NCBI GenBank assembly: GCA_013400115.1
Contig: VXBP01002815.1
Coordinates: forward strand, 1,054,001-1,118,000
Origin: Rhinopomastus cyanomelas
Taxonomy: Eukaryota > Chordata > Aves > Bucerotiformes > Rhinopomastidae
Direction of reading: 5' to 3'
DNA length: 64,000 nt
The position numbers were made by a program, and so were the translations under genes. Positions 1 to 11,580 of this stretch are shown piece after piece. A model generated the notes under the pieces. That model did no database searches. It had not been told where the DNA came from and saw only the letters and a program-made list of their open reading frames with translations. Numbering within the stretch: position 1 is the stretch's first letter; the number at the start of each line of letters is the position of its first letter.

Positions 1-3000
1 ATCTTAATACAATTTACCTGTATTCCTTAATGAAATTTTAAACATCCTTATGAGTCATTCCGTTGCCTGCACAACTGTCTTCCAAGGATGTGCTTAATTG
101 AATTTATGTCAGATGGGATTTAAAACTTCCATAATATATGCAGAATAAGTGTAATAGGTTTTGCTTTGGAGTACGATAACCAGGGGACAGTTTAATTCCT
201 CAGGATAACCCAGTGCGGATAATATTTCTGTCTCGAACTGACGATCGAATCTTCAGTTCCTCTCTCTCTCTCCCCAACCAAGAAAGAGATGAGAAGTGCA
301 GAAAATGAGCCTTTCACAGTGGATACTCCATTTACATATATTTCCCGCATCCAGGAACATAAAGTTTTGAAATGTGTAGGCAGACAGGTTGCTTGAAGAA
401 ATAAGTGCAGTAAACGCTTTTTAATGGCTTGACATCAATATGATGGACCTGACTCAATGCTGTAGTGTCCACATTTCTTTTGCATGAATGTTAAATTTGT
501 GGTTACTCTGGTGATGGGAGAGAATTTTATTGTTGTTGTTTGGAATCCAGGAATAAATTAAAGTTTTTAATCTACATTGCTAGGAAAAGTAAAACAGAAT
601 TCCTGGTGTCTTTTCAAGTACTTTTAGCCTTGGAGGTTGTTTCTAAAATCATAGATTTTACTTCAACTTTATATTTTTTCTTGCTAGATTTGCAAAATTC
701 TCAGAATTTGGCTACGACTAGTGGAATTCACAGCAAATACTGATGCTTGTGTAGAGAAGACAGATGGAAAGAGGATTTTAAACAAATCTATTCTTATGTT
801 TGCTGTTAGGTATTAATAACTTGCACCCCATTATCGGTAGTGGGATGGAGTTAACTTTCTTCACAGTAGCCCATATGGTGCTGATTTTTGATTCTGTGAT
901 TAAAACGATGTCGATAACCACCCAATGTTTTGGCTGCTGCTGAGCAGTGCTTGCCCAATGCCAAGACTTTCTCTGTAGGTTCAGATGCATCCAGAAGAGC
1001 AGACTCAAACTGGCCACAGGGATGCTCCATACCACGAAAGCTTAGGCTTGGCGATAACCCACCCAACCCAAAATAAATCCCAACAAAGTAGGGTGTTTTG
1101 TCTTCCAAAGTGGTTGTTGCTTAGAGACTAGGGGGGCATCAGTGTGCTTGTGGGAGGTGGTGAGTGGTTGGTTGTCTGAATCACTTTTTTGTTCCCTCTC
1201 TCCATTTTCTTCACTTACTAAACTGCCTTTATATTTACCTACGAGTTTTCTCACTTCTGCTTCTTTCTCTCCCTCGTCCTGCGGTGGGGGCAGTGAGCAA
1301 GTGGCTGTGTGGGTGCTGAGTTGCTGGCTGGGGTTACCCCACTCTTGAGAGTTACAATAAGAACTAAAAAACTCTGCAACTCTTTGATTTTATAAAGAAA
1401 ATAAGTGAACATCAGAGAGAACCATGAAATGCATCCAGCACACTGTCTAGTTCACTGAAATTGCCCCGCTGGAGGTGCAGGCTCCTGCGTTGGCAGGATT
1501 TGGCTTTGTTCAAAACCCAAGTGTGTCTTAGCCCTTTTGGAGAGATTATAAGATCTTCCTCTTTTCCTAGGAAGTGAAATGTAAATATAATAATGCCAGT
1601 TTACAAGGAGAGTGGAAAAACTCACCCTAGATTTGACAGACATTAAATATTGTCAGTTCTTATGATGTTGAAACAAATTGTGTGTAAGACTTCTTCTTCT
1701 AGGGAAAGTTTTGCATTAAGAAACCTGCATTATGTCTGTGATGATCAAGCTGGCTTTGAGCATCCTATATTCTACTGTTGATGAGTGCTTTGCATTACTT
1801 CCCTTTGTTAATAAGTAGGTAAATATCTCCAAATGAAAAGCTTGGCGCTGAGTTTGTTGATCTTTGGGAAGCCTTTGATTCCTGACAAAGGAATCTTTCT
1901 AGCTACAAGATGTTTGATGAAAAAATGCAAGTGATTTTGAAGTGTGTGTGCGTGTGGCTCATCATGCAGCTCAGACACACCATTAACAAATACCTGGAAT
2001 TTTTTAACCAAGATGTTATTAAGTAAGTAAACGTGTATTTCCTTCCCCTTTCTGATGAATTGGAATGACCACAGTTAATGCACAGTACTGAGAGTGTGAG
2101 AAATTCTAGGTTTAAGTATTTTACACACTGTAGTACTTGTGGGTTCCATGGCAACATCATGGAAAGGCTCCCGAGTTCCTTTATTTTGTAGCCTGCCTAA
2201 AATCACATCAGAGCATGATTCTGGGAGAGAACACTAATTCCACTCTCATGCTATTTTATGCTCCCTTTCTTTGATTTACTCTGTGTGTTCCTGATTTATT
2301 TATTTGTGCTTGTCTGAGAAGGACTGCAAGCTGACAACTGACTCAGCAGTAATGCGACGGCAATAATCAGAGTAATCCAGCAAAATACATTTGTTGTTTT
2401 TCGACATAAATAAAACAAGCTAATCTAGGGGGGAAGGAGTGTGAGTCATCAGCCTGGCATTCGCTCGCTCCTAGCCCATTGCCCTCTTTCTCAGGAACAT
2501 GTTTTTTATGCTTCAGAAGATTATTTTTGTTTAGCTCTGTGCTGGTGGTCAGGCCAGCAGCTAATGTCCGTCGCGTTGAGAGTTGCCCCAGTTGCCCCTG
2601 CCATGAGTATGGAGTACTCCGAGTTAAATCAGGCTCAGCCCCTTGGGAGATAGAATTCAGGTTCTTGTGTGGTGGGTGCTAAGGTAGATGGGTGATATCG
2701 GAAGGAGACTGAATTTGTGTGTTGAAATAAGACATTGGAAGCTCACGGTGTCTCCTTCCCTTTCTCCCAGCCCAGGAAGACCTGCTGGTCGCACCGAAAG
2801 AGCAATATCCTTTCTTTCAAGCCTTAGTTCACTGTTAGGGTGCAGAAAGAGCTGGAAGAGACAAGGAACTTTTCTCCTGTTGTTTCTTGATTGCTGCCTT
2901 GATTGTCATTTGCACTTTTGAGAATCCTTTAAGTGAGCTGGTGATAGGTTTTTTTTCCTTTCTGTAGTGATTTGACTGATCTGGATTAAGATGTTTTGAA

Positions 3001-6000
3001 ACTTGTAAAAGATCAGACATCCTGCATCAGTAACTCAATGAGAACTGCACCCAGTGCTTCCTTTAACTAGCTACAAGTATTTTCCCTGAGATTTCCACTG
3101 CATCTTGCTCCTCCACGCTTGTTCTCTAGTGTGCTCTTGTTCTCACGTTTGCTCTCTCTACTGCAATTGAGTTCTCACTTGAGATGTGATGGGTTAGGGG
3201 ACAAAGAACTATGTGAGTGACTGGTTCACTCTAGGCTTTGAAACTGTTGTTTTGTGGACTAATAACTGAATCACAGGGCACAGGAGGAGGACCAACAACA
3301 CAGGGATTAATGCATACAAGTAGTAGGAAGTCCCTGTGACTTGGAAGAGGAATGGCCTACAGCAAACACACAGTGAGAATCCCACAGCTGGAGACAGCAG
3401 AGGAACACATGCACATATCTTGATAATTTAAACTATCAGTCTCCAGCACCAGCCAAAAGGTAGAATCATAAAGATTCAGTGCTCCGTTAGTTTCTTCAAA
3501 CTTCAGGACAGTCTGAGGCATATTTCTTGGCTGCCACACCTCTGCATCTCTCAGCATCCAATCTGTCAAGGAAAAGTGCTATACACCCCGAGGCAGCTAC
3601 AGCTAGGGAACAGTATTTGGAAGGTAAAATAAATATCAGTGATGTCCTCGCTGAACTTGAGAACACTCATTAAGCATCTGCTTTAATTTCTCTTTAACTT
3701 TGCTGGCATATGAACAAGGATGCAAACTGTCTTGCAGAGCTGGTGTTAATCTAGAATGTCAAAAAAGTGAGCAACAAAGTCAACCATGCATATGGCACAG
3801 GTTTCTTTTTGCTCCAAACATTGACAAGAACCCTTCAAATGGGCTTGCCCTTCTGCTTTTCCAGTGCTGTAGTGTGCAGCCAGTGCAAGTTCTGTGAGAT
3901 GTCTCTGAAGACAATGACTAACATCTTGGGTTTTACTATGTATTTAAGGAGTATTTTGACTGCTAGATGCATTAAGAGCTTTCCTTTCAAAGCTGACTGA
4001 ATCATACCTAGGTTTTTTCAGTCTTCCTAGCACAGCGTTTGTGTTTGGTACATCACACTTGAGACTGAGTGCTGTTCCAGTAATGAGGTTAATCTTGCCA
4101 TTAAAATTAACTGTGAAGCCTGATGCTTAGTTTGTGTCTACCCTGACATCTAGGAGTGCATCTATGATGGAAGTGATGTGCTACAAATAGTAGGTCTGCG
4201 ATGAGTTCTGAGTCATCATACACAGGGTTGTTTTGTTATTTCTCTAGTAATAGTAACAAGAGGGGTTTTTGTTTAAATCTTTTCCTCCTTGTGTCCTCCC
4301 CACATTTTGCCAGACTCGGTTTGTCCTGAAGCACTGATGTAAAAGAGTAAAGTGCATCACAACAGTCAAACCCCCTTCACATCACCTCCTTACTTCACAC
4401 TTCAGGCAAGCACAAAAGAATCATGTTGCAGGTCCTGAAAGCTTTAATCTGAAAGAGTTTCGCATATTTAGACTGGAAAAACACACAGAAAGTTGTATTT
4501 TAAATATCTGCAGTAAGCTTAGGGAGATTCAGATCCCAGCAGAACATAATGCAACCCTTCTGCTCCAGAAATGTGTTGTCGATGCAGTGAGAATATGAAC
4601 CGACCAGTGTCACCTTCCTTCAGGGCTGAGGTCCCTGGACCATTCTCACTTAGTAGCACAACCAGATAGGAGAGCAGGCCCTCTGGTCAAGCTCCCAGAC
4701 ATCAGTCTGCATGGATCCTCCTGTGACAGTCCACTCTTGTGTTTCATCTGAAGAACAGAGTTTACAGAAGCCGCGTAAGCTGTTTGCATGGTCGAGATTC
4801 ATCAAGAGCATTATCTTACTGCTTTGTTAGTCTCTAAACTTGTAGGGGCAGTGGAATGTAGGGGGGAATCTCTGTTTCAAAATTCTTGGCATAAGTTTTA
4901 GAAAGTTTTATTTAAGCCCATCATAATGATATTTTTCTGACATGTAAGACTGATTTAAAGAAATCCAACTTCATCCAGTACATTTTGGCCGGTATAGAGA
5001 ATAGTCTGAAAATCCCAAGTACTCATTGTGAGCACGTTGCTTTGTCTTGATTTGAAACCTGTTGCAAGGAGTTTCAAGGGGAGCTGTCAGGGATCCTGTA
5101 GAGCTGTCTCCTCCCATTTATCAGTTTAAATGGTGCTAGAAAATGTACTCACAATTTACTTCAGTATTTAAACAGTAGTTTTGGTGTTTCAATAAAAGAC
5201 TTTCTGTAGGACCCGTCACAATACAGGAGTGGGGAGGCATGGCAAGTGGAAGACACAACTGCAGTACTGCTTGTGCTCGTCTTGAAGGTTTAAGGTCATC
5301 TTTCATCACAACACAGCTTTAGAATAGATCACACGCATGTATGCTGTGCAAACTCACTTTGGGGAGAACGATGTGAACAATTACAACTTCATTTCGGTTA
5401 AGGAATAAACATACAGCACCAGATGCGACGCGGGGAGAGCTAATAATGTCTTCATCGCAATCTCAATGTCATTTGTGCTGCTGGCTCCACGTGAAGGGCA
5501 CGGACGCACTCTAGCATTCTATGTGCTTGGTTGTGCTGCACCAGTTCTCTTGTTCCATTTGGAAATTATGTGTTTGCAGAAGCAGATTTTGGCAGTTGGC
5601 CATGCTCGGTTCAACTTCGCGGCACGGGCAGGATTGATTCAGAATTACTGTGTGTGACCAGGCCATTAACGCAGTGCAATTGCCATTGGCTTGATGAATT
5701 TCAGATACATAGGAAACCACGACACGAGTGTTGAATACGTGCTCACAGGCTAGTCCTGTCCACGCAGCCACTACCCAGAATCACTATGGCTGGGAAGGAC
5801 CTCCAGGAGCATCAAGGGCAGCCCTCATGCCAACATCTCCCTGAAGCCTAGACCATGGATCCTTCAAAGGATAAGCAGTATGTACAGGCCAGGGAAGAAT
5901 AAGAATCATTCAGATTGTGAGACTGGATACGTGATTAAAATGAGTTAGATTCCCATTATACCACCCAACCCCCCAATTTTAATTGATTCTGATGAAGCAC

Positions 6001-7100
6001 TGTATATTTTGTTGTTAATTGTTTATATTAAAGGCATAGTGAGGTTAATCTTCTGCTCAGCTGATTTCTTAATATCCTGAGGGACTTTTGATGTTGTTCT
6101 TTAGTACTATTGCTAAGAGCAAATATTTAGAAATAAGAAACAAAGAGCGCTTTCTCTTCAACAGCAGCAGTGCAGTCATTTGGGGTTTGCATGTTCCTCG
6201 TTCCTTCTGAGTAGCTGCTACTTTCATTATCGCGTCTATTTATTGTAGATAAATTACTGAGCAACGCGGCTACAATTCACAGTCAGCAGTTAACCCCAAG
6301 GCACCAAAGTTCAACAAACAAAACAATTTCAAATGAAAAAACCCCCTCAAAGTTCAATCAAGATTTTTTATTTTTCATATCCACTGACCTTTTTGAAGGT
6401 TTTTATGCTCTGTTCTGCTGCCTGATTACTTAAGGATTCACCGAGCAGTTTCCTTGAAGGCGATTCTTTCTGCTAGCCATTGGCATGAAAATGCATCTGC
6501 CTGAGTGAGACCTCTTTGATCTTCAGAGAGCTTTGTAAAGATAGACTAAAAAGAAAGCTATCAGGCATTTTTTGTCCACTTCAAATGCTGCCTCTGATTT
6601 CAAATCAGATGGTGTTTTGGGCGGGGTTGTTTGTTTTTAGGGAACTGAGATTTAGAGCTGAGATCATGGGGTTTTTAAAAAAAAACACCAAACACAACGT
6701 GACTGTGTCTGGTGCCCTTTGGAAAGAAAAACACAAGAGGCCATGCCAGCGCTCCATGGAACGTTCCACGTGAGTTAAAACACAGAGTGATGATAAATCT
6801 GGTACCCACTGGGCAAAATAGTGTTTAAGAAGACTTACAAGCGACTTGGTTCCTATAAAATGATTAAACCAGAGTATGCCTCTAAGTAATTTGAGTTTAA
6901 CTTCATATTGAGGTGCTGATGTTTGGATAAAGCAAAATGTGCTCTTGCAAGTTAAAAGAAGACTGCAGTGCTTACAGACTCCAGCATAACTCAAAAAATT
7001 AAATGACTTTGTAGCTGTGTAACTCCAGTGGCTCCAGTTTGACAGTGGCTCTTTCCATTTGTCCTTCCTTTGAGATCACACATTTGTGTTGAAATGTTAA
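1..7100. other. Gene-free stretch, probable SDK1 intron 1
   Basis: I find no exon with convincing splice sites and no recognisable repeat here apart from a short CT run near 260-277. Open frames are short, overlap on both strands and have no recognisable protein words. A patch at 5400-5770 is listed separately. Confidence 0.5.
5400..5770. promoter_or_regulatory. Candidate non-coding conserved element
   Basis: The patch is richer in CpG than its surroundings and has mixed, non-repetitive composition. It includes a stretch near 5660-5700 with ATTAACG, CAATTGCCATTGG and TTGATGAATTTC. Three overlapping frames are open on the two strands without any protein-like content, as can happen in constrained non-coding DNA or by chance. 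No alignment was possible, so conservation is a guess. Confidence 0.2.
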
Positions 7101-7313
7101 ATCATAGAATCACAGAATCATTAGGGATTGGAAGGGACCTCGAAAGATCATCCAGTCCAATCCCTCTGACACCACAGGATCATAGAATCATGGAATCATT
7201 AGGGATTGGAAGGGACCTTGAAAGATCATCTAGTCCAATCCTTCTGACACCACAGAATCATAAAACATACAATCGTGGAATCATTAGGGATTGGAAGGGA
7301 CCTCAAATGATCT
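7101..7313 (-). repeat. Three tandem CR1 LINE 3' ends
   Basis: Three head-to-tail copies of the terminal part of CR1 lie on the minus strand. Each begins with the GAATCAT tail words, then TTAGGGATTGGAAGGGACCT and the AAAGATCATC-type segment. The TTAGGG words start at 7121, 7199 and 7284, giving units of about 78 and 85 bases. The third unit is cut short after AAATGATC. The TTAGGG here is part of the CR1 tail and not telomeric. Confidence 0.9.
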
Positions 7314-10300
7314 GTGCTCCTCTCTTAGACCCCTGAAATCAGCCACTTTGCATCCAGTGGCTGTAAATACCTTTTCTGAGTCCTAATTCATCACTTCTGG
7401 TATCTTCATCTTCCAGTAGAATGTTTTAGTCAGTCAGTTGTAGGCTGGTTTGGTTATTGGTGAAAGTCTCACCCTCTTTAGAGGGTTCTTTTTGTAAAGG
7501 CCACTTTCCTGATGACCATGCAGTTATGAGCCTTCTCTGCACTGTGGTGTATGTGCTGAAAGTGAGTAGAACACAACAGGAACAGTCTTAGCAGAGCTAT
7601 AGGAGATAACTAGCACTCAGCCAGAGATACTGGGTTTTGCCTTCCTGCTTTAACACCTTATCTGTGGAGTTTTAAAATATTCTCTGTTTGTTTTTCTGCC
7701 AGAACCAGTGTAAACTCACCAGTGACATTTCCCAACACACGATCGTTAGTCACTGCAAAGCAGCAGTAGCTCTAACTACTGGTTTCAGCACTAGCTGTAT
7801 GGGTGCACTGTTACTGGTATTTTCCACTTAGGGGAACAGCTACTGAGATCGTGGAAGAGGAGAGCACTTTATGATGCCTGTATTTTGCTTTCCAGGCTCT
7901 GATTTTGTTATAATGCAGCTGCTAGTTAGGGAGATCTATTATTACTCACTGAAATGAGTTCCTATTACTTGTAACTTATTACAGATTTTATTGTCCTTAG
8001 TGTTACTAATTAGTTAACACAACTATTTTGATTTTTGTGTGTAAGTGCTTATTAATTATTTTATCATAAGAAAAGTGAGTGGGGTCCAAGTGCCTTATTA
8101 ATTCATTTCAGCCGGCAAAAAAAGTTCTTATAATTAGTTTGGCAGGAGGAATGAATGAAATTAGCTCCTAATGAGAAGATAAGTATAGTAATCTTTTCAT
8201 GATATAAAACTGTGATTGTCAGTAGGTTGTAATCGGAATTGAGAGTATATTTCATGGGACCTTCCTTCTTTGTGTGAAATCATTAACATCATCTGATACT
8301 GTAAATTGGGTTATTTCACACCTGTATTTCTATCACCGACTGCTAACCCTCCAGCCACAGATACTGATAAGGCTTTGCTAATTAGAGCATCATTAATGAA
8401 GTAAAGAATATGAGCAATCAATTATGGCTTGTTTTAGTAATCCAAACAAAAAATTAATTGCCTAAATTTGTCTTGTACTTTCAAGTTTTGACAGTGTATT
8501 TGTGAAACGTGGCAAGAATGTCAACACTTAGTAAGTAGCAGGTGTGACCTGTACAAGTTTTTCTCGTGTTCAGTTGCAAATTGCTTGACTCGTGATATGC
8601 TGTGATGGATTTTAACAAGCCATTAATCTACTTTTTTCTGTAAACAACAACTTCACGTTTCCTCTTCTGCATCATTTTTTTGCATAATTTATATGGTGAG
8701 GTTTATGGGAAATAGCTTGCATTTATTTTATTAATTATATGGATTTACAAGTTAAAACACTACGGTGCAAACAAAGTTAAGCACTTTCTCACCCCCCACA
8801 ATACAAACTTGAATGTTATTGCTCTTGAAAATAAGAACTGCACATCTTGCTCCTTTTCTGCCTCTCTCTGGTAAAATAAGCTTTCAAGCTGATTGCCTCT
8901 TCTTTACATTTCTTTAAATCTCCTCATGTTAAAAAGTAAGAATAATACTAAAAGTTACCATTCCAAGAAATGGAATTGCCATCAGTTCTGTGTTAGCTCT
9001 ATTAGCTGTGCAGCGGTAATGCGGCTGAAATGGGTCTTTCTGTACAAATAATGCTCCCTTATTTCCCCTGAGCTGTGCTGCAGAGGTGCTTCCTCACGCT
9101 GTACTTCAGTGCCACCAAAGCCATTGTCAGCTACTGGAGTGCCCAACTGCTAATATTTAATGTACAGTAGGAGAAAGATGATCTCGGGTAGGACCATGTT
9201 CAGAACAGAGTGAAGCTTTCTAGATGGAAGAGCAGCTATCAAATAGCTTTAAAATGCTGCTCGTTTTAGGGTGGCTGGTGAGGCAGCTTCAGGTACCAGC
9301 TGCGGGAGCTGCTTGGAGGAAGAAGTTTAACAGGGATGTGTAGCTACGACAGGGTGCACAGAACAGTGTTTCTGTTTCTTGCATGCAGCTGGATTCAGAC
9401 ACTCTTACACCAGACTCCTCAAATTAAAATAACCTTTACGGTGAATAAACATGATGGGAGAGAAGGTCAGTGTGAAGATATTGCTTGATATTAAGTTGGA
9501 TGAATATGTGTAATTGTACACTTTCCATTTATTTTGGAGACAAAACTGAGTAACTTCTGTGCCACAAATAGGTGTAACTATGATGTGAGGGTGCTCAGGA
9601 ATGCTAAGAACAACCAGGAACTTTCTCCCATGATTAGAACTCTGCAGCTATGCAGTCTCAAATGTGTATGAATAACTTTTCTCCTAAGTTCTTTATCCCA
9701 TAATTTCAGGGCTTCCATTAAGGGTGTAGTAGATAGGTAAAAATGATTTTGAAGTCCTGATGCGCTGGTGTTACTGCTAACATCTGGAAGGGATTTACAC
9801 ATCATGACAAGACTGTACTGTAGTGGAATTATTAACCTTATTTTTGTTGCTAACTGATTAAGACACGAGGGAGGAAGGCGTTCTTAGCATCGCACAGTCA
9901 TTTTTCAGAGCAGGATTTCACATTAAACAGGTGAGAACGAGACAGCTTGTTCTGAAGTGAATGCCCAGAGCTGTCATAGGATGTCGGTAGTGTCCTTGAG
10001 AAAATGTCTTGGGCGTCAGTCCTTCGCTGTAAAAAATCTCTTCCCAAATAGGTCTGTACGTTTTGCGTCTGCTAGGTAGCGACACCGGAAAACCTGACAG
10101 GAGTTGGTTGCTTTGGGGGTTATTTTGGTCAAAGACCTAATAGATCTTGTTGCTGTTAAAACAAAAACAGAGATGTTGCACTTCTGCATTGTCCTGACTG
10201 CGAAGAAACAGGTTTGAAAGCTGTTGCCTACATATCTAATAGCATTTGAAGAAGCATTCCACAGTTTGAGGATTTTGATTAACAAGCAACGACTTTTTGT

Positions 10301-10994
10301 TGATATAAAAGGAAGTGAAAAATCTAGAAAAGCTTCTTTAATAAAATCGTATCAATTATTTACCTGTTAAGTACACGCTGATGAGGACGAAGAAGGGATA
10401 TGAAGCCATGAACTCTCACAATTAGACACTGGTCTTTCAGGCAGAGGTTCACCAGGGAAGCTTTTGCAAAAATAAAAAGCCATATAAAACGTTTCTTTAC
10501 ATGAATACACTGAGCAGGAAGCTTGAAGAACATTCTTCCCTTAAAGCAAGTTCAATCCATTGGGTGTGAGGAAACAAAAGGTTAATATACTTAAAGACCT
10601 AATTGCTGGGTGGTTTCCTGTAAGTGCTGTTGGTTTTTTAGTTGTGTTGAAGGAATAATCAAGAATGATATATGATGCACTCGCTTCTTGTTTGTAATTT
10701 TGCTTCTAATATTTGGGTTTAGGCTCCAATTAGCTGTGAAATCTGCCTTCAGTGAAATTACCACAAGCGTAGGGTGGGCTTGTCAGAAGCTGCTTAATTC
10801 TATAGCTACTAGGATGCCTTAGCTAGGCTTAGTAACGGAGATAGTAAATGTCTCTTAAAAGGACTAGGAATAATTTAGGGTCATATTTCTCCTCATCAAA
10901 TGGCAATTAGAAGAAAGAATAATGATTGTCTTTACTTCCCCCCCTGCCCCACCCCCTGTCTTTCAGAGGACAGATGTCTTACTGAGGTGTTTAA
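7314..10994. other. Gene-free stretch, AT-rich, probable SDK1 intron 1
   Basis: No exon or known repeat was seen. The part at 7880-8760 is notable and listed separately. A minus-strand frame at 9578-9805 has no recognisable content. Confidence 0.5.
7880..8760. promoter_or_regulatory. Candidate enhancer-like AT-rich block
   Basis: This is a long AT-rich but non-repetitive block dense in homeodomain-core words: ACTAATTAGTTAAC near 8007, TTATTAATTATTTTATC near 8050, TAATTAGTTTGG near 8132, GCTAATTAGAGCATCATTAATG near 8378 and CAATCAATTATGG near 8415. It also holds GATA words. Such composition is common in conserved developmental enhancers in long introns of neuronal genes. This is inference from composition only. 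Confidence 0.25.
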
Positions 10995-11580
10995 AGGGGT
11001 GGATCAGAAGGGGGAGTGGTTAGCAGATCGAGAGAGGTTCTGCTCCCCATCTACTCTGCCCTGGTGAGACCACATTTGGAATATTGTGTCCAGTTCTGGG
11101 CCCCTCAGTTCAAGAGGGATGTGGAGCTGCTGGACAGAGTCCAGTGTAGGGCAACGAGGATGATGAAGGAGGTGGAGCACCTCCCTTATGAGGAGAGGCT
11201 GAGGGAGCTGGGTTCCTTTAGCTTGGAAAAGAGGAGACTGAGGGGTGACCTCATTAATGTCTACAAATATTTGAGGGGTGGGTGTCAGGAGGATGGCACC
11301 GGGCTGTTCTCGATGTCATGTAGTGATAGGACAAGGGGCAATGGGTGTGAGCTGGAACATAGGAGGTTCCACATCAATATGAGAAGGAACTTCTTGATAA
11401 TGAGGGTGACAGGGCACTGGAAGGGGCTGCCCTGGGGGGTTGTGGAGTCTCCTTCTCTGGAGACATTTAAAACCCACCTGGATATGTTCCTGTGTGACTT
11501 AGTCTAGGTGATCCTGCTGTGTCAGGGGGATTGGACTAGATGATCTTTCGAGGTCCCTTCCAATCCCTGATGATTGTATG
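10995..11580 (+). repeat. CR1 LINE fragment, reverse-transcriptase C-terminus plus 3' tail
   Basis: A 5'-truncated CR1 copy in the sense orientation. A 163-codon open frame at 11016-11507 carries SREVLLPIYSALVRPHLEYC, then QFWAPQFKRDVELLDRVQ and YEERLRELGSFSLEKRRLRG, the usual C-terminal part of CR1 ORF2 (nick-and-paste retrotransposon enzyme). The catalytic core is absent, so it cannot work. The 3' end reads GATGATCTTTCGAGGTCCC, then CCAATCCCTGATGATT. The frame is open throughout, which suggests a fairly young insertion. Confidence 0.93.

Noticed and set aside
6605..6994. 129-codon minus-strand frame
   Set aside because: Contains an A-run-derived poly-Phe and no conserved motif; likely chance.
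7121..7290. TTAGGG words as interstitial telomere repeats
   Set aside because: They occur once per CR1 tail unit (ATTAGGGATTGGAAGG) and not as a tandem hexamer array.
7101..7313. Regular repeats as a CRISPR-like array
   Set aside because: Each unit is a CR1 tail with no unique spacers, and the window is from a vertebrate.
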